Part shown: piece after piece, positions 6,701-14,398 of the stretch
Layout: each line of letters starts with the position of its first letter
Numbering within the stretch: the stretch's first letter is position 1
Translations under genes and position numbers: made by a program
Notes under the pieces: generated by a model
What the model saw: only the letters and a program-made list of their open reading frames with translations
Database searches by the model: none
What the model was told of the DNA's origin: nothing
From: Mariaggregatimicrobium sp964498785
GTDB lineage: Bacteria; Zhuqueibacterota; Zhuqueibacteria; Thermofontimicrobiales; Thiofontviventaceae
Length of the DNA: 17,667 nucleotides
Direction of reading: 5' to 3'
Assembly: GCA_964498785.1 (NCBI GenBank)
Contig: CAZCJL010000132.1
Coordinates: 1-17,667 of the forward strand

Positions 6701-9228
6701 GCATAATCCTCCACTTCGCCATCCGGCGCAATTCCGTCGAAGCTGATACTGCGTACCGTACTAAGACGGAAGCGGGCATACGATTGTCCGACCACTGCGC
6801 TTGCCGGAACGGTAAAGGAAAATGGATTAATTCCCGCAACCACCGGCATTGCCGGAATAATATGCTCGCCGGCATCTGCCCAACTTCCGTTTCGATTGAA
6901 ATCGAGCCAGGCGTTCACGACACCGGAAGCGGAAGCAACAACGTTCACCTGAATCGTGCTCCCCTGCGTGATAATCGGCGGTATTTGCACGCCATCTTCA
7001 TCTCCTGCGGGAAAGGGGATACCAGGAAATACAATATTCTTGTCATCGCCGTCAGCCGTTCCATTTGGCTGTCCGTCGATTTCCGGATCGATGCCGCTTC
7101 CAAGAAAAAGATTTGGATTGATAACATGCCGTGCGCCATTGTTTGCCAGCAGCGTAGGATAGTTCGGATCGGGGGCGTCACCAAAGTCGAATAATTCATC
7201 ATCTCCTTCTTTTTTATTTTTAAAAGTGATAATGATATTTTCACCAGGATCATAATCCACATCCACCTGTCCGATCGCCAGGTTAATCGAGGAGCCATTA
7301 TCCATATCACCGGTGACTGATATATCCGTTAATGTCCATCCGGGAACAAACGTTTCCGTCACTTTATCCGTGTTGTACGGATTCAGGATCGTCCACGTGT
7401 TCATGAGCGGATCGAACAAACTGGTACACACAAAATTGAAGAACCCGCTGCTGAATTCAGCGCAGATCATAAAGGGTGTATTGTCTTTCGGATTCGCATC
7501 TTTGATGATCGTAATTGATCCGTCATCACCATCGGTAATCTGCACAGCATAATCTTCCACCTCACCATCTGGCGCAAGACCATCATAGCTCAATTGCCGG
7601 ATTGATGAAAAGCGGAACCGGGCATACGTTGGTCCGAACTGGGCGCTCATTGGTACATTCATCGTAAACGAATTTGTACCGGGATAAACCGGCATTGACG
7701 GAATAAAATGCTCACCTGCATCGGCCCAGTTACCGTTGATATTGAAGTCAATCCACGCGTTAATCACACCAGTATCCGAAGCAACGACTGTAATCGGAAT
7801 CGTTTGCCCCGGGGCAATAAATGGCGACATGGAAACGCCATCTTCGTCATTTAAACCGTTTGTATTGTCGCCATCGGCAAGAGGCGTCGGAAAACCATTC
7901 GGCTCCGGATCGATTGCCGAACCGAGATAAAATCCCGGTCGAATGATATGTCGTGCGCCATTGGACGCCAGCAGCGTTGGAAAGCCCGGATCAGGAGCAT
8001 CGCCGAAATCAAGCTCATCCCCTACACAATCTTCAGCCACAATATAATCGACATGAATTAGCGAATCCACCTGCCCGTTGGTACACGTTATTTTCAGCGA
8101 TACAGAATAAATGCCCGGGTTTGAATAAACAACGGTCGGATTCTGTTGCGTGCTTGTCGCCGGATTGCCGCCGGGGAATTTCCAGTACCATGACTGGGCA
8201 TTGGTGGATTGATCCGTAAAATTAACAGTCAATGGCGCACAGCCCTGACGGGGAGATGCATCGAATGCGGCTTCACAGGATTCTCCACAATATTCAGCCA
8301 CGATATAATTTGATTGATAGCTTGAATCCACCTGGCCGCTTGTACAGACTATTTTCAGCGACACCATATAACTGCCCGGACTGGAATAAACAACAGTCGG
8401 ATTTTGCTGCGTGCTTGTCGCCGGATTGCCGCCGGGGAATTTCCAGTACCATGACTGGGCATTGGTGGATTGATCCGTAAAATTAACAGTCAATGGCGCA
8501 CAGCCCTGACGGGGAGATGCATCGAATGCGGCTTCACAGGATTCTCCACAATATTCAGCCACGATATAATTTGATTGATAGCTTGAATCCACCTGGCCGC
8601 TTGTACAGACTATTTTCAGCGACACCATATAACTGCCCGGACTGGAATAAACAACAGTCGGATTTTGCTGCGTGCTTGTCGCCGGATTGCCGCCGGGGAA
8701 TTTCCAGTACCATGACTGGGCATTGGTGGATTGATCCGTAAAATTGACAGTCAATGGCGCACAGCCGGTGCGGGGTGATGCAGAAAAGCCGGCTGCGCAG
8801 GGTGAGACTGATGACTTATCCCAAAATTTATTGCCTGTCGTCGTCTGGCTCAATTGATCATAAGTGTATTGAATCCAATCTTCTGTTATAACCGTTCCGC
8901 TAACAGATTTGGCGCCATCTGAGTTATAGCCAGGCGGATTCTCTTCGAAAATATTGTAAAAATCAAAAGCGCCGCTTACCGGCAGACTGTACCAGCCGGC
9001 TGAATCGGTCGTGGTAGCGGAGATGACAAAGGTTCCAATCTTATTCGCTTCATTCGAGCCATAAAGCGTAACAGTAACTCCATAGATAGGTTTTGAATTT
9101 GGCGGCTCGAGACCGGTCGTCCCTTCATAAACACGACCCGACAGTGTTTGTGACTGAACAAGCTGGAACGTTAATATCATTTTTGTTAACACGATAATAA
9201 TTATTAAAAATCTGGTTTTATTTTTCAT
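3703..9228 (-). CDS. Giant T9SS-exported surface protein: CnaB-like, 3 PKD, 5 GEVED domains and C-terminal sorting domain
   Basis: The 1841-residue protein starts at ATG 9228 (AAAGGACC about 10 bases upstream). Signal peptide: residues 1-27. About 28-137 is a CnaB/SdrD-like fold (LSGRVYEGTTG). Three PKD domains lie at about 146-227, 233-314 and 320-401, the first two almost identical. Five GEVED domains start with DFGDAP or DLGDAP and end in GEVEDY or GETEDY, at about 406-560, 679-842, 961-1171, 1183-1340 and 1571-1730. Two prealbumin-like inserts beginning with IIKDA follow the first and second. About 1355-1570 is an ADDWFC...ITDIHWWGS-type domain (DUF7901-like from memory). Residues about 1740-1841 form the T9SS sorting domain (LYQNYPNPFNPGTIIRY to the C-terminus). 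Acidic DGDDN/DEDG clusters could bind calcium. No enzymatic motif is visible, so an adhesive or structural surface role is the likely one. It lies 49 bases after the 9278 gene and 11 bases before the 3691 start. Confidence 0.95.
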   Translation of the reverse strand: MKNKTRFLIIIIVLTKMILTFQLVQSQTLSGRVYEGTTGLEPPNSKPIYGVTVTLYGSNEANKIGTFVISATTTDSAGWYSLPVSGAFDFYNIFEENPPGYNSDGAKSVSGTVITEDWIQYTYDQLSQTTTGNKFWDKSSVSPCAAGFSASPRTGCAPLTVNFTDQSTNAQSWYWKFPGGNPATSTQQNPTVVYSSPGSYMVSLKIVCTSGQVDSSYQSNYIVAEYCGESCEAAFDASPRQGCAPLTVNFTDQSTNAQSWYWKFPGGNPATSTQQNPTVVYSSPGSYMVSLKIVCTSGQVDSSYQSNYIVAEYCGESCEAAFDASPRQGCAPLTVNFTDQSTNAQSWYWKFPGGNPATSTQQNPTVVYSNPGIYSVSLKITCTNGQVDSLIHVDYIVAEDCVGDELDFGDAPDPGFPTLLASNGARHIIRPGFYLGSAIDPEPNGFPTPLADGDNTNGLNDEDGVSMSPFIAPGQTIPITVVASDTGVINAWIDFNINGNWADAGEHFIPSMPVYPGTNSFTMNVPMSAQFGPTYARFRFSSIRQLSYDGLAPDGEVEDYAVQITDGDDGSITIIKDANPKDNTPFMICAEFSSGFFNFVCTSLFDPLMNTWTILNPYNTDKVTETFVPGWTLTDISVTGDMDNGSSINLAIGQVDVDYDPGENIIITFKNKKEGDDELFDFGDAPDPNYPTLLANNGARHVINPNLFLGSGIDPEIDGQPNGTADGDDKNIVFPGIPFPAGDEDGVQIPPIITQGSTIQVNVVASASGVVNAWLDFNRNGSWADAGEHIIPAMPVVAGINPFSFTVPASAVVGQSYARFRLSTVRSISFDGIAPDGEVEDYAVAIQEPGEGSLKIIKDADPKDDTPFWISVVYGVMGGAAPYRDPSMNQSIMPNGPAGIYYLGESVPAGWTLTDIDVTGDADNGSSIDLNNGIVDVDLDPGEDITVTFRNKKTGEDEMFDLGDAPDGTNHFGVSMDAYPGVAANFPTVFDPATGLPQGPMHIQPRAQAFLGYRVSLEQEADVGPDEDPTNNIVPQNNRPDLDYFDDGVMLPLVLPDCDITSFDYRVTVAPTATVQNFYVNVWFDWNRDGDWEDNVQCNGVQAPEWAVQNQVITLSPGIHVLSTPAFISTHPPFSGTPPPIWMRIMITTLASDTDDGSGMPNGYPFGETEDYFFVPRITGDFEYDFGDAPDDPDAPGYPTLHANGGAYHDVIDGFHLGGLIDGETNGQPTADALGDDNIGLDDEDGVDFPTPLIPGQHATIEVFASANGILNAWIDYNVNQSWMEPDEHIFIDVPVSAGNNPLTFTVPPTAVPGPTFARFRLSRIPGLLSTGYGHGGEVEDYEVVIVEGGEGPPIKWAQPPLVHENPDVPFSPFFYGWDVRSEYDGTFVADDWFCKSARPVTDIHWWGSYTDWDSAFPPPVAPHAFHIGVWTDVPKSEETDWSHPGEMIWEWIVPRAELHERVVGDDFHPEFMSKPDSCFRYDFFIPEEQWFHQEKDSTIYWLSIAALYEEAPDSFVWGWKTREHFFHDDAVFVYDPVQPKIGDVIIKSEPIAEKWDLAFVLTTTEHFLELDFGDAPMQRYPTLFEHNGALHIIDPDVYLGQRIDPEPDGQPDHTSTGDDNDGINDDDGIQFLTPSGDGATYVEVTASRPGYLNAWMDFDNNGSWAEPDDQIFRDEFIPAGQSILKVPVPDDAAPPPIFSRFRFSTEPGLSYVGIAIDGEVEDYYAQFIIDDVKNPGAEATIPTSYYLYQNYPNPFNPGTIIRYDLPKASQVNVEIYNLLGQRIRHLVNAETQGPGFVQVVWDGFDDQGTQMVTGMYIYRLTTTDDDHVLFSVSKKMLFVK
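8152..8765. repeat. Tandem 261-bp repeat encoding PKD domains
   Basis: The sequence repeats with a period of exactly 261 bases (87 codons). From about 8152 to 8504 it matches 8413-8765 almost perfectly; the one difference I found is attaac versus attgac near 8743. Towards 8040-8150 the third unit diverges, as does sequence right of 8765. The repeat encodes PKD units that each contain GCAPLTVNFTDQS and SWYWKFPGGNPATS. Silent sites are conserved too, which points to recent duplication or gene conversion rather than selection on protein alone. It lies wholly inside the 3703-9228 gene. Confidence 0.92.
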
Positions 9229-9277
9229 TTCAGTAGGTCCTTTTATTTAGGCTTTTTAATGCCGACTTAAAGTTTTT

Positions 9278-12200
9278 TTACCTTAAAAAGATCATTTTTT
9301 TGGCATCATTAAATTTATCAGCGCGGAAACGATACAAATAAATTCCTGTTGGCATTTTAAAACCACGAACGTCTGTTCCATCCCAATGAACCAAGTATGT
9401 TCCGGATGCCTTTTCTTCATCTATAAGAGTGCGAATTAATTGACCCTGCAAATTATAGATCCGAAGCTCAACCTTTACCATTTGCTGTCCGGTGAACGGA
9501 ATTTCAAATTGGATAGTCGTGTTGGGATTAAAGGGATTTGGATAGTTTTGTAACAACAAAAATGTTTCAGGAATATTCGAGTCTGCCTGATTTTCCACAG
9601 TGGTGATCAGGGCTGCCTGAGAAAATGCAGAAGTGTTTCCATTTTCGTCAATGGCAATGGCCGATACGTTGGTAAACGGGCCGGTGATGACGCCGTTCCA
9701 GCAAAAATCGCCGCTGGCATCAGCAGTAGTTTCGCCCTGGAAAATCAACCCTTCGTCTTCGGGATCAGTATAAATTTCTACAGTGGCATTGGGAATCGCC
9801 GTCCCCGTAACAAAAGTAGCCGAGGCACTGGTGATGCTTGGAGGAGCAAGTTCCTGGTTTCCGCCTGATTCATTCGAAATTCCGCTGTCTCCATTTCCGG
9901 AAATATAATTATGGCTTATTTTGTTTTGAATCGAATTTTGTCCGTTAATGTGAACACCGTACATACCATTGAAGCGAATGAAATTTTCGATAATTACATT
10001 GTTATGTGCACCTGCCGTCAGGTAAATCCCATCGACTTCATTGCCGAGTTCAAATATCTCTTCGTTTATTCTATTCGAACCAATGAAATTGTTTTCGATG
10101 CTACTGTTCTGAGAACTTATCATATAAATACCATATTTATTACCGCCGATCCAATTATCGAAAACAGCTACGTTATCGCATTGATTATCAATACGAATAC
10201 CGCCATAATTACCATTCCCGATCGGGAAGGAAACGGTGCGATTTAAACCGATGATATTTCCCAAAATTGTCACATGGCTCGAGGTGTCCGAAACAAAAAT
10301 TCCGCCGTTGATATTTCCGGAAATAATATTCTTGAAAGTATCCTGCGGAGCAATCATTATGTGTTGTGAACGGTTCCCAAGCCAGATGCCATATCCATTC
10401 GCCGCAGGTCCATTGGCTGCAAAATCTACTCCCACATAACACCCGGAAATACGCCCACCGTCCACGCCATACATGCCGATGCCGATGCCTACATTTTGAA
10501 AATTACTGATGGTCAGACCAACAATAGTCGTACCGTCAGCAGTGCTTCTTAGACCGTGCGCATATTGCCCGGCAGGCTCGCCATTGAGCCAGATTTCCGG
10601 ACCAAAAGGATTGGTATCCTCGCCGATGAATTCCTTCTGGGAAAATCCATCAATGAAAAGGCTTTCGGTGATGGTGGGCAGATCACTCTGGGGCGCAATT
10701 ATCCAGACACCGATATCCGAATCATAACCCGGAACACCGGCTGGTATTTGAAACCGGATGGTATCGGGTCCTGCATTGTTATTGGCATAGATGATAGCAT
10801 CACGAAGCGATCCAGGACCCGAATCATCGCAATTTGTGACAATTGTCCCGGCTTCACCCGTACCTCCGCTCTGGTACATAATTGCAAAAATAGAAAGCTG
10901 ATCCGTGGTGCCATAGATGAAGTTATTATCGATATCCACCGAGGTGGTAATGCCCAGCCATTCGGAATGCGGCTCGATAAATCGAAAAAGCTCCAGGTTG
11001 GGTTCCATTTCAGTATCAAGTTCGGTGTCATCGTAATGAATGGAGAGATGTATCAATCCGCTATAACCGGCCGTCGTATTAATGTCGTAAAACAAGGGAT
11101 CACTCTGGGGATGAACGACAAAGTTGTTTGGCGGTTCCGGACCGGTATGGCTGGTTGCTAAAGTAGTATTGCCGGATGTTGTCACCTCATCGAATGTCAC
11201 GCTGACGTCGCTATTTAACGTTACCGCAACATCAAATCCTGTCTGTGTATTGCCAGAGTCGACAGCAGAGATGGTAAAGGTGGCGTCACTGATGTCAAAA
11301 GGCTGTCCGTCAGTCGCATCGGAAACGATAACCACGCAGTTGGTTGAAGGAGTATTGGGAACTACCCAGATGTAGGAACCATCGTTTTCGGTAGAACTCA
11401 CGACATCGAGATGGCTGGCATTGCCATCGATGGAATATTCAATACGAACGGGATCCGTGAAGTCGGTGCTGGTCCACTTGATTTCCTGCTCTGAACCGAC
11501 GACCCAATTTTCCCCACCATTGGGCTGGATCACGGTAATCGATGGTGCAGTGAGGGGGCTCATCACTGCAAAATCGGACAAATGCGTCACCGTGCCGCAA
11601 ATGATATTGCTATTTACATCGAGCGAGGTGGTCACATCCTTCCATTGCCCCGATTCGTAAACGTGCAACTTCAGTGCGGCCTCTTGCTGGGGCGTCATGC
11701 CGGCGTCATTGTATTGAATACAAACCTTGATATTGCCAGTGAAGGTTGCGGTAGTGGTAATGGAGTAGTAAGTTGGCGAACCCGATGGCACAATGATGAA
11801 ACCGCCGGGAGGCGGAGGGCCACTGTTTGATGTCGTCAACGAAGTATTGCCAGCGCCGGTGACATTGTCAAACGTCAGGTTGACCCCGCTGCCCAGATTG
11901 ACCTGAACGTTGGTACCGGGGTTGGTGTTGTTCTCGGTAGAGGTCGAAATGGTAAAAGGTGTATCACTGACATCCCAAGGATTTCCATCGGCCGCATCGG
12001 ATACTTTTACCAAACAATTGGTGGAGGGCGTGTTCGGAACGTTCCATAGATATGAACCCGTATTTGCCGTACTGGCAATAACTGTCGAATAGTTGGCGCC
12101 GCCATCTGTGGAGTATTCGATTTTTACGGGATCGCTAAACAGATGATTGTGCCAGACGATATAGCGCGGCGTACCCGCTTCCCACGATTCTCCGCCATTG

Positions 12201-13159
12201 GGCACGTCCACGAAAATGGCCTCTGTAGTGGTAATGGTGAAATCGGCATCGCTTTCATCCGAAATCGCGCCCGTGGCAGCGTCAGAAATGCGCACGCGGC
12301 ATTGGGTGGACGGCGTGTTGGGAACGTTCCATTCATAAGAACCCGAGTTAGTAGTGCTTGCGATAATCGTTGAATAGGATGTCCCACCATTGATGGAATA
12401 TTCAATCTTAACCGGATCAGTGAAATTTGGAGAATGCCAACGAATAAAGTGCGGAGTGTCCGCATTCCAAACTTCGCCGCCATTTGGAACATCGACTACG
12501 ATGCTCATTTGTGAGGTCCCTCCCTCTGCTGCCACGTTATCCAGCAGCCAGCTCCCTTTCGGCGCGCATTCTCCGCTGCCAGGTCCGGGATCGCCCGGAC
12601 CAGTGAGCCGAATTCGAATCTGTTTCACTTTGTATTTAGGATCGGTAAGAAAAGACGGCTGCCAGACAAAATGATATGGAGTGCCAAATACAATGTGATG
12701 AAAAACAAAATTGCTGCCATCATGTTCGGCGAACAGTTTTTCATTGTTATTATCGGATATATCGATAACTTTTAATTGTAACTGAGCAAAATATACATTT
12801 GGTGGATGTCCGCACTGACTGTCCAGGTTGCGCTGCAGGTCGATACTGTATCCGCCGATGTCTTGCCAATTTGCATTAAACGACAGGTCCGGCGATTCCA
12901 GATAAATGTCATACGACTGAATGGACGGGTCGCCAATCAACAGCGGGCTCACCGAAGCCGCAAGCTGATTGTTTTGATTCGAAAGACTGAAAGAAGTGAA
13001 AGGGGTGATTTTGTTTTGGGTGGATGTCTCGTACATTTGATCCAGCGTCCACCCCTGTTTGGTGCCATCGTTGAAATCGAATTTTTGGGCGATGAGTTGG
13101 GAAGATATCGCCAGGCTGAATATGAAAATCAGCATCCAAAATAAGGTTATAATTTTCAT
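9278..13159 (-). CDS. T9SS-exported multidomain protein with Ig-like repeats and right-handed beta-helix
   Basis: The 1293-residue protein starts at ATG 13159 with AAAGGAG about 7 bases upstream. Residues 1-24 form a signal peptide. About 25-215 is a jelly-roll-like 'choice-of-anchor' region (FDFNDGTKQGW, and WLLDNVAAEGG at its end). Three Kre9/Ser-Thr-rich-type Ig-like repeats follow at about 221-310, 316-405 and 540-630, each with PNGGE.W, a WHS or WTS strand, and VPNTPST. Two copies of another module (VTLNSDVSVTFDEV / VNLGSGVNLTFDNV, with LSDFAVM or LSIFAIM) sit at about 410-535 and 640-760. About 770-1100 is a parallel beta-helix opening with TNCDDSGPGSLRDAI, a CSLREA-type start. About 1105-1185 is a further Ig-like module, and 1195-1293 the T9SS sorting domain (LLQNYPNPFNPNTTIQF, ending KKMIFLR). 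Location is extracellular or cell surface. The ligand is unknown; carbohydrate binding is plausible from the helix. Confidence 0.95.
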   Translation of the reverse strand: MKIITLFWMLIFIFSLAISSQLIAQKFDFNDGTKQGWTLDQMYETSTQNKITPFTSFSLSNQNNQLAASVSPLLIGDPSIQSYDIYLESPDLSFNANWQDIGGYSIDLQRNLDSQCGHPPNVYFAQLQLKVIDISDNNNEKLFAEHDGSNFVFHHIVFGTPYHFVWQPSFLTDPKYKVKQIRIRLTGPGDPGPGSGECAPKGSWLLDNVAAEGGTSQMSIVVDVPNGGEVWNADTPHFIRWHSPNFTDPVKIEYSINGGTSYSTIIASTTNSGSYEWNVPNTPSTQCRVRISDAATGAISDESDADFTITTTEAIFVDVPNGGESWEAGTPRYIVWHNHLFSDPVKIEYSTDGGANYSTVIASTANTGSYLWNVPNTPSTNCLVKVSDAADGNPWDVSDTPFTISTSTENNTNPGTNVQVNLGSGVNLTFDNVTGAGNTSLTTSNSGPPPPGGFIIVPSGSPTYYSITTTATFTGNIKVCIQYNDAGMTPQQEAALKLHVYESGQWKDVTTSLDVNSNIICGTVTHLSDFAVMSPLTAPSITVIQPNGGENWVVGSEQEIKWTSTDFTDPVRIEYSIDGNASHLDVVSSTENDGSYIWVVPNTPSTNCVVIVSDATDGQPFDISDATFTISAVDSGNTQTGFDVAVTLNSDVSVTFDEVTTSGNTTLATSHTGPEPPNNFVVHPQSDPLFYDINTTAGYSGLIHLSIHYDDTELDTEMEPNLELFRFIEPHSEWLGITTSVDIDNNFIYGTTDQLSIFAIMYQSGGTGEAGTIVTNCDDSGPGSLRDAIIYANNNAGPDTIRFQIPAGVPGYDSDIGVWIIAPQSDLPTITESLFIDGFSQKEFIGEDTNPFGPEIWLNGEPAGQYAHGLRSTADGTTIVGLTISNFQNVGIGIGMYGVDGGRISGCYVGVDFAANGPAANGYGIWLGNRSQHIMIAPQDTFKNIISGNINGGIFVSDTSSHVTILGNIIGLNRTVSFPIGNGNYGGIRIDNQCDNVAVFDNWIGGNKYGIYMISSQNSSIENNFIGSNRINEEIFELGNEVDGIYLTAGAHNNVIIENFIRFNGMYGVHINGQNSIQNKISHNYISGNGDSGISNESGGNQELAPPSITSASATFVTGTAIPNATVEIYTDPEDEGLIFQGETTADASGDFCWNGVITGPFTNVSAIAIDENGNTSAFSQAALITTVENQADSNIPETFLLLQNYPNPFNPNTTIQFEIPFTGQQMVKVELRIYNLQGQLIRTLIDEEKASGTYLVHWDGTDVRGFKMPTGIYLYRFRADKFNDAKKMIFLR

Positions 13160-13198
13160 GGTATACTCCTTTCCTATTTCAATTTTTTGGGGTTGTTC

Positions 13199-13231
13199 AA
13201 ACTTCCAAAGTCTTCGAGGGTTTGGAAGTTT
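13199..13231. terminator. Perfect 11-bp inverted repeat between two minus-strand genes
   Basis: AAACTTCCAAA (13199-13209) and TTTGGAAGTTT (13221-13231) are exact inverted complements around an 11-base loop. They lie between the stop of the 13251 gene and the start of the 13159 gene. On the minus strand no clean U-run follows immediately, although an A/T-rich stretch does. It may be a terminator or attenuator between the two genes, or a copy of a dispersed REP-like palindrome. Confidence 0.45.
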
Positions 13232-13250
13232 ATCTGAAATTTATTGCTAA

Positions 13251-13943
13251 TTATTTTACTAATAAAAGTTTTTCCGAATATATTTCTTCATTGAACAATA
13301 AATGAAAAATATAAACACCGGAACTGACTTCACTACCCCCATTATCTGTGGTATCCCAGACAAATGAATAGCGACCGGGAGAAGCATATTTGAGATTGAC
13401 TGATTTAATCGTCTGCCCTGATATATTAAAGATATACAATTTCGCGGGTCCGAGAAGCGGTAGTTGAAAATCGATCACGGTGGTTGCGTTAAACGGATTC
13501 GGATAATTTTGAAATAGCCTCACAGTGTTGGGCAAATTACGGATTTCATTTTGATTTCGGACGCCAACGCCAAACTGATACTCATCGGCGCCAATATCGA
13601 ATCCGCTGCCTGACGGTCTGGCCGGATATATCGCATATCCGCTATCAATGCGGAAGGAATCCGCTGTACTGTTTGCCGGATCAGAACCGCTAATAATTCT
13701 TCCCCAGACCTGTTGATTCGTTTGATCAAACCAGACTACAAAATATTCATCATTTTGTGAGCTGTAGGCAACAGCCAAATCCAGTTTTGCAGTGGTATTG
13801 CCATAATTTGAAATTTTAGAATTAATCCCAATTTTGTTTGGCTGAGAGTACAAGACCGAATTCAAAAGGAAATGGAAAATGATGGTGAGTAATAAAGAAT
13901 GAACAATGCCAATTTTGAATTTGGTCTTAACCCGACAATTCAA
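13251..13943 (-). CDS. Short T9SS-tailed exported protein, probably an internally deleted beta-helix protein
   Basis: The 230-residue frame begins with TTG at 13943. A signal peptide spans residues about 12-33 (LLLTIIFHFLLNS, then SQ). About 55-95 (EYFVVWFDQTNQQVWGRIISG) resembles the 'VWxD..N..GRI' repeats of secreted proteins. It then jumps directly to RPSGSGFDIGADEYQ (about 109-123), the closing motif of choice-of-anchor Q beta-helix proteins. A T9SS sorting domain follows (LFQNYPNPFNATTVIDF to KLLLVK). The beta-helix expected before DIGADEYQ is missing, so I infer an in-frame deletion or fusion. A much better start exists upstream: ATG 13991 with GGAGGAG 6 bases ahead. It is in the same frame, but its fifth codon is TAA (13977-13979). 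Either that TAA is a disabling mutation, or the four-codon ORF is a leader and TTG is the real start. Confidence 0.68.
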   Translation of the reverse strand: MNCRVKTKFKIGIVHSLLLTIIFHFLLNSVLYSQPNKIGINSKISNYGNTTAKLDLAVAYSSQNDEYFVVWFDQTNQQVWGRIISGSDPANSTADSFRIDSGYAIYPARPSGSGFDIGADEYQFGVGVRNQNEIRNLPNTVRLFQNYPNPFNATTVIDFQLPLLGPAKLYIFNISGQTIKSVNLKYASPGRYSFVWDTTDNGGSEVSSGVYIFHLLFNEEIYSEKLLLVK

Positions 13944-13976
13944 ACTGGTATTATTTGCTCTAATACAGCTAACGAT

Positions 13977-13991
13977 TTATTGAATAAACAT
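13977..13991 (-). other. Abortive start: ATG with strong ribosome-binding site and in-frame TAA after four codons
   Basis: ATG at 13991-13989 is preceded by GGGAGGAGAATACA, one of the best Shine-Dalgarno matches in the window. The frame reads Met-Phe-Ile-Gln-stop and then stays open into the 13251-13943 gene. This suggests a nonsense lesion in that gene or a minimal leader peptide. It is seen in sequence; which of the two is right cannot be told. Confidence 0.5.
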
Positions 13992-14030
13992 TGTATTCTC
14001 CTCCCATGATTCGATTTTAGTTGATTATTC

Positions 14031-14060
14031 GCAAACATCCATAACAAAATATATGTTTGC
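14031..14060. other. 8-bp inverted repeat after the small HTH gene
   Basis: GCAAACAT (14031-14038) and ATGTTTGC (14053-14060) are perfect inverted complements with a 14-base loop. They lie just past the stop of the 14064-14336 gene on the minus strand. There is no clear U-tract, so a terminator role is weak. It could be an mRNA hairpin between the two minus-strand genes. Confidence 0.3.
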
Positions 14061-14063
14061 ATG

Positions 14064-14336
14064 TCATTTTTTTATTCGATGAATTTTTGATTTCATAACT
14101 TCTGAAAAAGATTTGCAGCATACAAGCAGTTCATTTCGCTTCGATCGGATATGGTGAATTTTCTGGGTGGCGATCCACTGATCGAGTGTCGAGGGGCTTA
14201 ATCCTGAAAGTTCTGCTGCTGTCGCTACGGTAATTAGCTCCTGACAGCCACAAATCGGGCAGCTTTCGCTGGCTGTAATCTGGCTTTTGGTTACCTTTCT
14301 ATGGTAACGAAAGAAGATGATTTGCTTTTTTATAAT
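14064..14336 (-). CDS. Small helix-turn-helix DNA-binding protein with CPICG knuckle and non-canonical start
   Basis: An open frame of about 90 codons ends at TGA 14064-14066. It begins with IIFFRYHRKVTKS, has a zinc-knuckle-like CPICGC at about 25-30, and then a MerR/excisionase-type helix-turn-helix (TAAELSGLSPSTLDQWI at about 37-54). A small wing follows (KIHHIRSKRNELLVC). It matches the pattern of a common short family, 'CPxC ... AAxLAGVSxRTIYRWIE ... HFxExxxGxLLVCLxSL', seen in many environmental phyla; that is recognition from memory. No ATG, GTG or TTG exists in frame upstream of the HTH. AGGAG and GGAG (14340-14349) are placed ideally for ATT at 14336 or ATA at 14333, so an AUU-type start, or an ATG mutated to ATA, is inferred. 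Role: probable local regulator. It is first in the minus-strand gene series, 72 bases before ATG 13991. Confidence 0.65.
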   Translation of the reverse strand: MIKKQIIFFRYHRKVTKSQITASESCPICGCQELITVATAAELSGLSPSTLDQWIATQKIHHIRSKRNELLVCCKSFSEVMKSKIHRIKK

Positions 14337-14398
14337 TTTCTCCGCTCCTATTTTAAAAAACTGATTTCATCACTTGAAGCGATAGAATCATTAAAAAT

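Noticed and set aside
8152..8765. Possible CRISPR-like or transposon repeats
   Set aside because: The repeat unit is 261 bases, contiguous, in frame and encodes PKD domains. There are no spacers, cas genes or terminal inverted repeats.
10556..11161. 201-codon open frame on the plus strand
   Set aside because: Antisense to the beta-helix region of the 1293-aa gene, with no start context and no domain features.
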